64,000 nt of DNA from Diadema setosum (GCA_033980235.1 CM067069.1:19340650-19404649), one strand, 5' to 3'. Shown: positions 47,314 through 58,860, numbered from the stretch's first letter. Translations and numbers: made by a program. Notes: a model not told the origin generated them from the sequence alone.

Positions 47314-48359
47314 GTGAGTTTCATTTTAATCTATCCAATTTCATCTAGTGCTACTTTCTTCGCTGCTTTCATGTTTCTCTTTGACATCATTGACTTTTTT
47401 CATCCTAATCATCGTTATCTTGATGATATTAGCATTATTGTACCACAATTAGTCTTCAGTATTTCTCGCTTATGATATCCTGTTAAAAAAAAAAATACAG
47501 AAATCATTATAGATTTTCCACTCACATCAACTGAATTTTATTTTTATATATTTTTCATTATGAATTATACTGTATATAAGAAGACTACTTATTGCCCTAT
47601 GTCAATCAAAAACAAGAAAATTGATCATTTGTAGGCCCCTATATGTAGGCCTATATGTAAATAATAATAACATATTTATATTACTATAAGTAAAGACGAA
47701 TTTCAACTGTGACATTGCATTCATAGTTTGCCTACAGAGTAATGAATCGTTACTGGGAACTGTTTTAGCATGTACAAAATGTGTTCAGGCATTAGAACGA
47801 AGTATATATTCCATTTTTGACACAGAAAGTGCGCATATGGAAATCATTAAATGGTCGGAGCCCCGGACCACCGGTCCCGATGATCGATGGCCTCCTGATT
47901 TTTCATTTGTCGAAACCTATGTTTTGCCTGAATTGGACACTGAAATTTTCCTGGAAATCGTGTCCATTAAGACGTTTTAACAATTTACCATATAGACAAT
48001 AGACTTTCCTGGAAACCTATTGATAGTGTTTGTTGTACCATATCCAGAATCTTAGGAAAATATTCTTTTCCATCATTATTCTAATGTTGTATACTCTACT
48101 TTTATTTTACCCCTAGTAAATTCCGGTATTTTTGTATTGGGTCTCACACATTCAGCATAATTTCTCCTACGGAAAAAAAAAATCTCTGCGAATATTTTGT
48201 CATCCATCTTGGAGGGCTCATACAGATCTTTTATTCTCTGAAAAATACTGAAAATCTTTGATTTATTCCGCCAGTTTATGTTCAAGCTAGAATATCAAAC
48301 TTTGCCTCCTATAATTTTTCCGACATGTTCAAAACAGAAAAAAAAAATCAATTCATAAG

Positions 48360-48970
48360 TACCATTACCGTCACTCGAACAAATTTCACCTGTCGTTAAC
48401 CAGAACCATTTTCACTTATTCATTTTGTACATCTGCTGATCCTAAATTGGGAAATTCCCTTGATGACCTTATCCAATCTGCACCAAGTATTACGTCATTT
48501 AAATCTAGATTGAAATCGTTCCTGTTAAGTCTCTCCAACGGGTCATTAGGAAACAATCATATCGTCAACCTCAAAATTTTCAGTTAACCAAACCTTTTGT
48601 TTCTTTTTTTATTCATATGATTCGTCTAAGACTTTGTATCCTGGGTTTTTATCATTGTCGTCGGTGCCCGATGTGTTGCTGTCACGCACGTTGTGTACTT
48701 TTGTCTGTAGGTAACATTTTCTTTACCTTACTTATAATGGCTTTGAGAAGAATACTTATTTCAAGCCCTGCTTTTTTAGCTTCACCACCACTTTCAACAT
48801 TATTTAGTAAATGTCATGCATCTTGGCGTCAGAACTTATAGTGTGATTATGTTATATTTGATATATTGTTCATAATATGTACAGGCCCACTGCTTTATTT
48901 AGCATGATATATTTTGTACACCTGTATTCTTTGTTGAAAATTAACAAATGAAGTCAAAATGAAATGAAAC
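48360..48970 (+). mobile_element. Truncated LINE remnant
   Basis: A frame reads TRTIFTYSFCTSADPKLGN then SAPSITSFKSRLKSFLLSLS, the typical end of a CR1-like reverse transcriptase ORF, followed by a non-coding tail ending GTCAAAATGAAATGAAAC. It lies in the intron between SRCR and the second Ig half of gene B. Confidence 0.55.
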
Positions 48971-49660
48971 ATTAGCATATTGTATATGTTAATTACCTCT
49001 TCGCAATGCGAGTAATCTTTACAAATTCTTGTAGACCTATTAGTAGTACTTCAGGAAATATTCGACTTTCCTTACAGCAGTGACATTAGAAATAATATAG
49101 CGTGACTCTCACACACAGGGAGTAGTGATACCCAGTTCAAATTCACAGGAGACATGGACTCACACTTGAACTATGTGGGTTGAAAACAAAAACATGACTG
49201 GAACATCCGGTAATGAGCATGAACAATACCGGCCTTAGCATGCGAAATATTTTGCGCTTGTTTCATTGTTATGGTTATGAGCACGTCTATGTGCATAATT
49301 CAGTGTTCTCTTCGCTCTGAAAGAGTGAAGAAGCTGATGTTACAGAAACACATTAAAAAAAAAAATCTGACCGACCTTCAAGATATAAGTGACCATGATG
49401 ACACACTTTATATTAGGCTATCAACTGATGTCCGAGTGTTGGTTCCAACTGCTTAGCACAATTATGAAAATTTACGAGATGCAAGAGCTAAGCACCACCG
49501 TCCCGCCTCCTGGTTATACTTTCACTACTGTCTCTGATTTAGCAGATGTCATGTGATGATGGTCAATGTCCTCTCACGATGTTGGATGTAGGCCTAGATG
49601 TTGTCACAATGTACTGATTTACCGATGTTTTGAATACATTGTTCTCATGGCTTATTACAG

Positions 49661-49852
49661 GGGATCCGAGTGCTGCGGCCGCAATATTTGCCAACGCGGA
49701 CTTGAACGAAGGTCTGAGTTACGGCATTGACCGCTACACTTACTACGACGTGACAAGTAGACTGACATTTACCCCAACGACAGCCAACAGCGGAGATATA
49801 CTTCAGTGTCATGTGTTAGGTGTTGTGCGATCTGCTACTTTGGAGGTTACAG
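49661..49852 (+). CDS. Gene B exon 4: C-terminal half of the split Ig domain
   Basis: 64 codons, phase 1-1, acceptor CTTATTACAG, donor G|GTAAAT. It reads DPSAAAAIFANADLNEGL, YTYYDVTSRLTFTPTT and NSGDILQCHVLG. It supplies the D-G strands and second cysteine of the Ig domain begun at 37056. Only about six residues differ from gene A. Confidence 0.85.
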
Positions 49853-50162
49853 GTAAATTTTTCACACAATGCTCATATTCTGATTCAGTATCAGTATGCA
49901 ATAAAATCACTTCATGTATCCACGGAAAGTAAGGTTTGAAATTCATTGTCTGCTTACTTCAATAACGGTTCGTTAAAGGATTGGGATAATTTCAGCAATG
50001 ACGTTCAGCTAATTTCCCTGCCTTTTGTAGCCAGGTACTTTAACATGCTCGATGAAGTCACTATTTGATGTTTCATTTTCACGTAAAATGATATCTCAGC
50101 TAACACTTCTTTTTTTTTTCTTTTTTTTGAAAGAGGGTCAACACGTAGGTGATTTGGGTATT

Positions 50163-50850
50163 CTGGTTTCATTTCATTTTCATTTCATTTTATTTATTTA
50201 AGGACGGCAACAAGATTCAGGCAATAGCTTTGTTTCAACATGTCCGTTCAAGGATAAAAAAAACTCATAGAAATATGCAATACAATACAAAAAAATGAGA
50301 GAAAAAAAATCAATCAGATACTATAAATACACAACATGGTAAGTCACATGGTAAGCAACAATATACGATGCAATGATTCACAAGGAGAATAGAGAAACAA
50401 TAGGTCACAATGTCATACAATGAGAAAAATACAAAGTTTTGTTATCAAGTAATGATAACAAAATAACGGTTTATATTCTGTTTAAAACTTTCACAAGTGG
50501 GTTTCAGTTTATGATCAGTTCGTAAATCGTTCCATAATTTTGCCCCATAATAACTCAAACTATTCATCTTAATACATGTATGTAACCGAGGTTATTACAA
50601 AATTTGCAAATCGTTTTTTATGTCATATGGGGAAGGTTTCAGCTCAAATTTACTAGTAAGATACTCCGGTGATAAATTTGCGACTATTTTATACATCAAA
50701 CATAAAGTATGCTTTGCTCGTCTTTGTTCTAACATATGTAACAACGAATCATAAATAAGGCGAGTTGAATACCTATTTTCAACGCGAAGAAGAGCACGTG
50801 TAAATAATTGGCAATCCCTTACAAAAATATACCATGGTATTTATGATATT
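50163..50850 (-). mobile_element. LINE-like 3' region, minus strand
   Basis: Starts with TTTCATTTCATTTTCATTTC, the reverse complement of the (ATGAA)n tails seen on other copies, and continues as AT-rich sequence with no gene A counterpart. Family assignment is inference. Confidence 0.35.
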
Positions 50851-50859
50851 ACTATTGTA

Positions 50860-51205
50860 AAACCGCAGTGTAGTACAACCATGGCATCCATGGTATCACA
50901 ACTTCTACCACAGAAAAAAACATGGTGATGCTATGTTATAACTATCATTACCACGGCACGACCACGGCATTAATACTTGTACCATAGAATAACCTTGAAA
51001 TCTTTGGTATCTCCATGGTGTTACTACAGGCACCACAGAATAACTATAGTAATAGTATGTTACGATCACCATACCATGGCACGACAACCGTGTGAGTACT
51101 TGTACCATAGAATAACCATGGTATATATCTATGGTATTTCCTTGGTATTACTGCAGGCACCATAAAATAATCATGGTTATACCAATTAATAATCCTTTTA
51201 CCATA
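50860..51205. repeat. CCATGG-rich minisatellite, period about 127 bp
   Basis: ACTTGTACCATAGAATAACC occurs at about 50975 and 51101, and CAGGCACCA-A-AATAA at about 51028 and 51155. Many CCATGG/ACCATGGT palindromes. Absent from gene A. Confidence 0.65.
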
Positions 51206-51683
51206 GCACTTCTGTTTAATCTTCTTGTTCAATCTCATACCCATATACGATTTTCATCTTGTGGATCTGGAAAAAACACAAATTGAAATAAACCCCACAC
51301 CACATGAACCAAGAGCATTATCGCGAAGATAATGTGACGTTTTATATGAATGTACTATACATGTATTACTTTTTATTTCTTTTCAACAAGAAATATTACA
51401 GTCATAAACAAAACTCACTGCCAAAAGCTTCGTTCCCAATAGATTTTCCTGACTAAAAATTACGTTCACATAATATGTCTATATTCACCTGATAAATGTT
51501 AAGCAAACATTTGCATGGGTTAGGATCTTAAGACTCAATCGAAAACGAATCCTCTTAAACTGTTTGAAATCTGCATTTCTAAAGTCGTATTTATCACCAT
51601 AGACTCCCATATCAAAACATGTCTTCCAATCAGAGGTTTGATTTGTGATTTTACGTGTATATGATAATATGATTATCAATATT

Positions 51684-51765
51684 ATGATATGATATGATAT
51701 GATATGATATGATCAAGGAGGTACCTCCTTGATATGATATGATATGATATGATATGATATAATAT
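51684..51765. repeat. (GATAT)n satellite split by a 22-bp palindrome
   Basis: Pentamer repeats surround ATCAAGGAGGTACCTCCTTGAT (51712-51733 inclusive), an exact inverted repeat centred on GGTACC. Confidence 0.9.
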
Positions 51766-51848
51766 GACATAATTACACTTTAAGTAGGTTGTCGCCTTTA
51801 CCTGTTAAATCTTTAAAAATAATGTGCAGCTACACAATGATTTAACAG

Positions 51849-52172
51849 GTGATGTGTCCCGGTCTGTCGCTCCATGTATCACTCCAAGTCCCGGTATCCC
51901 TCCTGGAGAGAACATCTTATCCATCGATGCTGTAGAGATCAAAGGCGAGGATAACCTGGTTAATTTGGTCATCTCCTGTCACGTTAACTTCACTGATCAG
52001 CCGACCCCTTACCTCCACACCTACACCATCGGGACTGAGAATACAACTCTATCGTCATCAAGCTGCGCCTCAGCCATCCTCTCACCACGCCCCAACGCCT
52101 GCATCGAACTCACGTGCTCGGCGACGAACGGGATTGGAACGACCTCAGCCACGCGCACACACTGTCCTCGAG
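51849..52172 (+). CDS. Gene B exon 5: Ig-like domain 1 with proline-rich linker
   Basis: 108 codons, phase 1-1, acceptor TTTAACAG, donor G|GTAACC. It shows the linker PCITPSPGIPPGE, then VISCHVNFTDQP, YLHTYTIGTE, SPRPNACIELTC and ATNGIG, ending THCPRG. An open frame continues past the donor into the intron and through a LINE reverse transcriptase; the conserved donor and gene A comparison show the exon ends at 52172. Confidence 0.86.
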
Positions 52173-52184
52173 GTAACCAGTTTT

Positions 52185-54187
52185 TATTATTTTTGCTATA
52201 CTGCAAAATTGAGGGTTGCGTAATAAATAATGGGTTTTCTTCGAAATCTTTTGATATACAACGTGGAGTGAGACAAGGTTGTCCTTTATCTCCATATCTT
52301 TTTATAATTGCAGTTGAGTTACTTGGCTGCTTAATGCGACAAAAAGAGGAAATCAAGGGATTAAGAATATACGATATAGATGTGAAAATATGTCAATATG
52401 CAGACGACACAATTATGTTTTTGAAGCCGAATGAATTGAATCTAAGAAAATGTCTTGGAGTGTTGGATAGTTTCAGAGAAATGTCAGGCCTAAAAATAAA
52501 CATTGAGAAATGCAATGTAGTCAGACTTGGAGGTTTTTCAGAAACATTGTGCCGAGACATTCCATTTATTTGGCCAACAGATTTGTTTATGTATCTAGGA
52601 ATAAAGATTCCCCTCTCTGATTGTACCAACGATTATGATTTGAATTTCAAACCTAAAATTGCAGAAATAAGAGCACTTTTGAATTTGTGGAATTGTAGAT
52701 CTTTGACACTGTATGGAAAAATTGTTATTATAAAATCTTTGATAATTCCAAAATTGATTTATCCTTTAAGTATATTGCCAAATCCTCCTCCATCTTTCTT
52801 TGATGAGGTTCAAAAATTATTCTTTGGGTTTTTATGGAGTTATAAGAACGATAAGATAAAACGTTCTTTGTTGTATAATGATTATGATGAAGGTGGTCTG
52901 AAAATGCCGCATCTGCAATCTTTTACCTCTGGTATGAAAATAACTTGGGTAAAGAGGTACCTTGATAAAGAAAATGAGAGTAAACACAAAGTTTTTCTTA
53001 GAATGTATGTAAAAACTATGGGCGGTGATATGTTCTTTAAATGGAATCTTTCACCTCGGCACCTTATTCTAAATGATAATATTGATATTTTTTGGTACAA
53101 TGTTCTCTTTGCATGGTGTCATTACAAGTACTGCAATCCAGTTAAATTCAAGGAAATTGTTTCACAGCCATTATGGTTTAATTCCCATATTTTAGTTGAT
53201 GGTCAGCCTATATATTCTAGAAATTTGTTTGAATCAAACATGATTTACATAGGAAATATTATCAACCCTGATGGTTCCTTCATGAATTATGACCAAATAT
53301 TACAGAAATTTAATCCAGGGTCATTCTTGATTTATTTTTCAATAGTATATGCAATTCCTCAAGAATGGAAATTCACCATAAAACAAAATATGGATTGTCA
53401 AAGTATTGTATTACTTTCGAATCCTTGTGATCTTCTACTGAACAATTTTCTTAAATCCAAAAGAGTTTCAAATTTTTGTTACCCATACTTTGTAAAGAAT
53501 CATAAAACCACACTTTCAGAGACAGACCATCAAGTAAAATGGGAAACTGATTTACTGTTGAACTTACAAGATTCTTTGTTATGGAAGTCTCGATTTTCTT
53601 TGATCTATAGATCATCGATAGAGAACAGAATTCGTAATTTTCAATTTAAGTTCGTACATAGAAAAATCGCTACTCAATATTATCTATGTAAAATAGGTAT
53701 CAGTGATTCTGCACTTTGTAATTTTTGTGACTCTCATCCACAGACATTATTACATTTATTTCTGAAATGTACCCATGTGTCATCCTTCTGGTATGAAGTA
53801 TTTTTTTGGCTCAAAGCTAAAAATGTCCGCAATGTTATGTTCACAGATGAAGAAATCTGTTTTGGAACTTTGCATGTTGAAAGGGGACATTTCGTGAATA
53901 CAATTATCTATTATGCAAAATATTTTATATTTTCTTGCAAAATCAAAAATATCATTCCAACTCTAAATCCGTTTCTGTTTTCTATGAAGCATTTGGAAAA
54001 TACAGAACGCATCATAGCTATGAAAAAGAATCGTCTAGATTTTCATGTGAGCAAATGGCAAGCTCTTATACCATAGTTTTCTATGTTATACATGTATGTT
54101 TTTTCCATAATGTACTATTCATTATTTTGCATGTATTTGGTATATGAAGCAGCATGTGAATTTGGAAAATAAAGTTGGAAAAAAAAA
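52185..54187 (+). mobile_element. 5'-truncated LINE with intact reverse transcriptase 3' part
   Basis: Codes without interruption to a stop at 54074-54076. It shows GVRQGCPLSPYLFIIAVELL and the catalytic QYADDTIMFL of a non-LTR reverse transcriptase, then the thumb, and a C-terminal zinc-binding-like motif (ALCNFCDSHPQTLLHLFLKC). The endonuclease and fingers are missing. The 3' end has AATAAA and a poly-A ending at 54187; CAGTTTT occurs at 52178-52184 and 54188-54194 as a target duplication. The clade resembles L1/Tx1. The lack of stops implies a recent insertion. It lies in the intron after exon 5 of gene B and shares its strand. Confidence 0.85.
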
Positions 54188-54784
54188 CAGTTTTCATACA
54201 AAGAAGTGTACAATGTGAGGCATGTTTTTAGCAGTCCATTAATTGCCAACGAACGAGCTCTAGTACACATTTTTCGCTCATGTTGTCATCGATCGATGCC
54301 TATACTCAGTATGTGAAATCAAACTAAAAGCATATCGCATTGATAAAGCATCCTTGTTGACACCGTTCATTTCATCATGGTCTCATAAAGTAAAGCCAGC
54401 ACAGCCAGCTCAAATGTCACTATCACCACGTATACGTACCCTGTTGTCAGCCATGGTGATAACCTTGGTAAACTGCTAGTCTTTGCTTCATTTAGTACAA
54501 AAAACAAAAAACAAAACAAAGAACACGCCCTTACTGAACGTCTGGAAGTCAAGGTCAACCTCCTGCATTATCTTAAAACCATATTTGACCTCCTTTCCTT
54601 CCATCTACCGTGAATTAACATTTCAACTTTAACAGTAATATCCCCCTGTATCTCCATCTTGATTTCCCACTGTTGACCGGTTACGGATTGGACATTTCAT
54701 TTCTTTTTATTTCAATACAAATTACATTTGTAACATGTATATGCACGATATTGATCAACACATAACAATAATCATATCCAACAG

Positions 54785-55060
54785 ATAAGCCATCAGACAG
54801 AATCATCAGCGTCGAGTTTGAGACTAGAGAGGATGCTGAACCAAACCTCCTCATTTCTTGCCACGTGGATCCAGAAGACCAACCCTTTCCACCAATCAGC
54901 ACGTTCCTCATTGCAGTCGATGATGACGTCATTTCCGATTCAGCTTCTCCTACGGTGACGATTGACCCTCAACCCAACATATGCATCAATGTCGTGTGTA
55001 CTGGTATAAATGAATATGGAGAGACTGAAGCGACCAAGATCTACTGTCCCACACAGCCAG
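54785..55060 (+). CDS. Gene B exon 6: Ig-like domain 2
   Basis: 92 codons, phase 1-1, acceptor CCAACAG, donor G|GTAAAT. It starts DKPSDRIISVEFETRE and shows LISCHVDPEDQPFPPISTF, DPQPNICINVVC and TGINEYGET, ending YCPTQPG. Four family cysteines. Very close to gene A 18760-19035, with changes concentrated after the first strand. Confidence 0.87.
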
Positions 55061-55411
55061 GTAAATGCAAAACACGTTTAATTTTCTAACAGTAAAATGA
55101 GACAATTTTAATTTGAAAAGTTTACAGTGTTTTCGTTTTTCGGTTTTTAGTATCTCCTAAAAATGAAATAAATTATAGTTTGCAGTAACTTTCGTTGTGA
55201 GGGGTAATTCTAAAGAGGTTTCACATTGTTAAATACGATTCATCAACAGTCGTTCTGCATACGTCAGAATTTATATGGTACTCGTGAGTTTGCAGTGAAG
55301 TCAACTTTTGACAATAATTAATTTGTAACGATGTTGTGACGCCTTTGACAATTAAAGTGCTAAGACCAGAACGACTGCATACCGTGTGAACTTAAGTTTC
55401 CAACAATCAAC

Positions 55412-55491
55412 ATTCTTCTTTTGTTTTGTTTGTTTGTTTTGTTTTGTTTTTGTTTGGTTTTTTTGGGGGGGTGTTTTTTTTTTTTTGGTGG

Positions 55492-55520
<29 letters not shown>
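55412..55520. repeat. Poly-T/G tract
   Basis: Over 100 bp of T-rich sequence immediately before the acceptor of gene B exon 7; much shorter in gene A. Confidence 0.85.
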
Positions 55521-55522
<2 letters not shown>

Positions 55523-55539
55523 ATTCTATCTCGGACTAG

Positions 55540-55839
55540 AACCGGGTCCCGAACAACCTGATAGCAACATCCTTAGGATCCAGACGACGGAAATCAGAGG
55601 TGAAGGAAACCTGGTAACCCTAATCATCACCTGTCATGTTGACCTCTCTGACCAGCCTTATCCACATCTCCACACATACACCATTACAGCTGATAATGAC
55701 ACATTGTCCTCCTCCAGCTGTGCCTCAGCGATCCTGTCTCCACTCCCCGATGCCTGCATCAATGTCACGTGTTCTGCGACCAACGGAATCGGAGACACGT
55801 TGTCATGGATGAAACATTGCAGGGCAGTAATTCCCTCCG
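55540..55839 (+). CDS. Gene B exon 7: Ig-like domain 3
   Basis: 100 codons, phase 1-1, acceptor TCGGACTAG, donor G|GTAAGT. It begins EPGPEQPDSNILRIQ and shows IITCHVDLSDQPYPHLHTY, SPLPDACINVTC and ATNGIGDT, ending HCRAVIPS. It is nearly identical to gene A exon 7. A long poly-T/G tract (about 55413-55519) lies just upstream of the acceptor and is much expanded relative to gene A. Confidence 0.87.
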
Positions 55840-55990
55840 GTAAGTTGAAATAATATAATGGCTGTCCCTCTCGAAGCAAATTTGACAGTATGTAGAGCCT
55901 AAAAGTGATCCCTTTACCATGCTGGTGAAGGAAAGTGCCACTGTTCAACCACCTAAATCACTACTGACCGTATCTAAATTGTGTGTACGG

Positions 55991-56170
55991 GTCGCTCCCG
56001 TTATAACGAAGTCCTCGGGACCGGCAGTTTTCTTTCGTTATATCGAAATTGATATTATGGCCGAACAGGAAGGTATATAAAATATTTAGATAATAACTTT
56101 GACACGAAATTTTACTTCGTTGGTACGAGAATTTCGTTATAACCGTGTTCGTTACAACAGGAGTGCACTG
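55991..56170. mobile_element. pogo/Tigger-like MITE, degenerate copy
   Basis: Same family as 8573-8757 (CTCCCGTTATAACGA, GTCCTCGGGACCGGCAGTTT, ending GGAGTGCACTG). The left terminus is eroded. Absent at the matching place in gene A. Confidence 0.7.
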
Positions 56171-56637
56171 TAGGCTATGATGGAGATCGGATAGCCCCAT
56201 GCAAGTCACTCCAATACAGAATAAGAAGATAAGTTGAAAGCAGAAAACACGAGAGGGCGTCACAGAGTTTTTTCACTGAAAGCTACAAGCAATGTTAGTC
56301 ACTGCATGTTGTCTGATGTTACCCGCACCACAAAATGAGTTTAAACAATTAAATGGTATGATTTTTTAAATTCCTTTTTTTTTTCCCTGTAAACAGACGT
56401 TATGCAGCGCTTTGCCAAACGTAAAAGGCTTCCATCCAAGCAGGAAATAACTTGAATCGACAATTTGAATAAAGAATGAGACAGTATTATTGTTAAATTA
56501 GAGCATCTTGTTCTGCCAAAAAGAGAAAGAAAAGGAAATAGTCCCATCTGTAAACTACGCACTCGTGAGGGACTGCTGTAAATGAACCAGGATAGAGCAA
56601 AATGCTACCATTGTCCACCTTGGTGTTTTATCAATAG

Positions 56638-56771
56638 GAGGTCCCATAGCTAGCCCTCATCGAGGAGTCCTTCAAAAATCGTCGACCACGTACGCTCTTC
56701 TCGTCGTCATTTTCATCCTCTCCGTCATCACCTGCCTCACTGTCCTCATGAAGAGAAAGAATGTCTACTGA
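56638..56771 (+). CDS. Gene B exon 8: transmembrane segment, short tail and stop
   Basis: Phase 1 after acceptor ATCAATAG. It reads GPIASPHRGVLQKSSTTY, a helix (ALLVVIFILSVITCLTVLM), KRKNVY, then TGA at 56769-56771. A strong donor (GAG|GTGAGT) follows the stop, at 56777. Without the stop, the frame would continue TTG AG and join in frame to the next exon at 57074, which is open for about 40 codons. The single cytosolic tyrosine (NVY) is not in a recognised ITIM or ITAM. Confidence 0.85.
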
Positions 56772-57073
56772 TTGAGGTGAGTTGATTCACAGTGTGTGTA
56801 TGTTACAGTATTCGTGCTTTAACAAGGTTACCGTTTTCAATTACTGTGCACTACCATGTCACCGTATAAGTGCTGTTGGTACTCGCTGAGAAACCTTCAT
56901 ACTCCCAGGTAGCCTAACCCCATGGAGTCACCACCTACAGATAGAATTACGAAAGACGCAGATGACGAGATGAAAGCATTTATTATATTTCTATTTTCAA
57001 TTGACATTTTGTTCTGTAGATTTGTTTTTCTTTGGCAACGATTTCAAGATCCTTTTGTGACATTTTCCTGCAG

Positions 57074-57200
57074 GTATATAATGAAACACCGCGATGCCAA
57101 AAAGGAGAAAGATCTGGATGAACTGCAACAAGATTTCCTCCGATTGAAGAGCCATAAATTGTACATTTTGTATCTTAACACATTGAGAAATCATCCATAA
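57074..57200 (+). other. Gene B 3' exon after the stop (UTR or readthrough tail)
   Basis: Acceptor TTTTCCTGCAG. Read in the frame that follows from the donor at 56776, it gives YIMKHRDAKKEKDLDELQQD, then FLRLKSHKLYILYLNTLRNH and P, with a stop at 57198-57200. The first part is charged and helix-prone, the rest hydrophobic. It is translated only if the TGA in the transmembrane exon is read through or if that stop is recent; otherwise it is 3' UTR. The gene A copy has a frame-changing indel. Confidence 0.35.
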
Positions 57201-58230
57201 TCATGTCGTCTCATCTGTACTTTCCGAATAGATTTATTTACTCTTAGTGATCTTTACGTCATTGGAAGTTATTTGAAGGAAGCAAAAAGCATGGTTTCAA
57301 ACCAGTAGTCAGTGAAAGAATGTGATTCAACTGTCGTTGAGTTTATGTTTATTGTAATTTCGATTAACTTGTAGTAATTTCATGTACAAAACATCTGATA
57401 AGTCTGATATAACGTGTATGATTTCTTACGAACTTGCATTTAGAATGGCGGTTACTTGCTGCTGTCTCAGTGAGTGGCAAGATTTAGAGCGTAGACCCAC
57501 TTAATGATAGTATATTTCATATTGCAGCGTTACCTGGTGCGATATCCCTAGTCAATTTCAATTTCAATTTCAATTATTTTCTCAAAACTTAATTGAAAGT
57601 GTTTCTTCTACTCGCATATTTTCAATATGACATTGCTCTATTATATTTAATTTGTACGACTTTCGTACCACTGTACTACAATGTATGACGTGATTGTATT
57701 GACACATACAGTTCACTTAATTACGCCAACACCTGTATGTGTTAAAAAAAAAAAATCTTGTAATTTATATGGGAGGATTGACCATATGCGATGCATCAAT
57801 GAAAATGAACTGAGCATGAGAATAAGCAGCTGTAAGTTTACATAGCATAAAACTGGTATTTACATTATTAAGAAGCATATATGTTTTGTCTGTATGGAAT
57901 TGAGGCTTCAGAATAGCTGTTTCTGATTACATCATTGATATCAATTTAGTTTTCCTTGAAGTTTTTATGTGACGGAACCCAATTGCGCTTCATTTTCTCT
58001 TTTCTTTTTTATTTAGTGTGCAGTGTTCTCATCCTCGCCGTATATTTCTCCCTAAAAGTGATATTATGTTATTTTTAACTGCGATGTGAGTACGTTTCGT
58101 TATGTTCATCCCCGCACCACCCTTTGGTCTTATGAGCTCGCTGAATGATGATCACGTCAAGTATAATAAACTTTTGTTTTGATACAGTATAAGCGATTGC
58201 AGTGTTCGTGTTTTTCCCAACCCACATTAA
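57201..58230. other. 3' flank of gene B and end of the duplicated unit
   Basis: Tracks 22345-23120 in unit A patchily (for example TTCTCATCCTC and ATCACGTCAA near the end), then the similarity stops at about 58.17 kb. No further Ig exons are present. Confidence 0.5.
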
Positions 58231-58327
58231 TATATATATATATATATATATATTGAAACAAGGAAGGAAAAAATGACCAGAAACAATTGTAATAATAAAT
58301 AGCGAAAACTTTGAGCAAAGAAAATGG

Positions 58328-58400
58328 GTTTTCATCGGGATTCGAACCCGAAACCTCCGGATTACTAGACCGGTGCTCTACCGACTGAGCTATTGAAAGC
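58328..58400 (-). tRNA. tRNA-Thr(AGU)-like sequence, copy 1 (possible pseudogene)
   Basis: On the minus strand: acceptor arm GCTTTCA/TGAAAAC (6 of 7 pairs), D arm TAGCTCAGTCGGTAGAGC, anticodon loop CTAGTAA (anticodon AGU, threonine), and a perfect T arm TCGGGTTCGAATCCCGA. Faults: one extra base between acceptor and D arms, a C-A pair in the acceptor stem and a U-U at the base of the anticodon loop. Both A and B boxes for RNA polymerase III are good. No intron. Confidence 0.55.
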
Positions 58401-58652
58401 CCTAGATCGGTGTTCGTCCCAAACCCTTAATTCTCTTTGCTCGTGTGGTCAGAAGCTATAGTGTGTGCATGTGTGCCACACACACACACATTAACCTGAC
58501 ATAAACCCAAATGATGTAAATCAACTTTGGAATAAATGTGAGGGATCGCCGAAGCGATGCAGCTTTTTTGTAATATATTTTGAAACAAGGAAGGAAAAAC
58601 TGACCATATAATTGTAATAATAAATAGCGAAAACTTTGAGCAAAGAAAATGG

Positions 58653-58725
58653 GTTTTCATCGGGATTCGAACCCGAGACCTCTGGATTACTAGACCGGTG
58701 CTCTACCGACTGAGCTATTGAAAGC
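58653..58725 (-). tRNA. tRNA-Thr(AGU)-like sequence, copy 2 (likely pseudogene)
   Basis: Second copy in the 327-bp repeat with the same arms and anticodon. One further mismatch in the anticodon stem (C-A) weakens the fold compared with copy 1. The T arm is perfect. Confidence 0.45.
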
Positions 58726-58856
58726 CCTAGATCGGAGTTCGTCCCAAACCCTTAATTCTCTTTGCTCGTGTGGTCAGAAGCTATAGTGTGTGCATGTGTG
58801 CCACACACACACACATTAACCTGACATAAACCCAAATGATGTAAATCAACTTTGGA

Positions 58857-58860
<4 letters not shown>

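Larger units (their letters stand above)
36519..56771 (+). other. Gene B: SRCR-Ig single-pass receptor (gene span)
   Basis: Tandem paralogue of gene A with the same eight coding exons: 36519-36582, 37056-37217, 46978-47313, 49661-49852, 51849-52172, 54785-55060, 55540-55839 and 56638-56771, about 595 aa. All internal coding junctions are phase 1. It differs from A mainly by an SRCR exon 15 bases longer, a first Ig-like exon 6 bases shorter, and larger introns caused by an LTR, a hAT-like element and a LINE. Introns still align with those of gene A over long stretches, so the duplication is fairly recent. No five-Ig block follows it before the window leaves the duplicated region at about 58.2 kb. 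Confidence 0.8.

Noticed and set aside
51824..54076. A 750-codon open frame as a single gene
   Set aside because: It joins an Ig exon, its intron and a LINE reverse transcriptase. The conserved donor at 52173 and the gene A paralogue show the exon ends at 52172.
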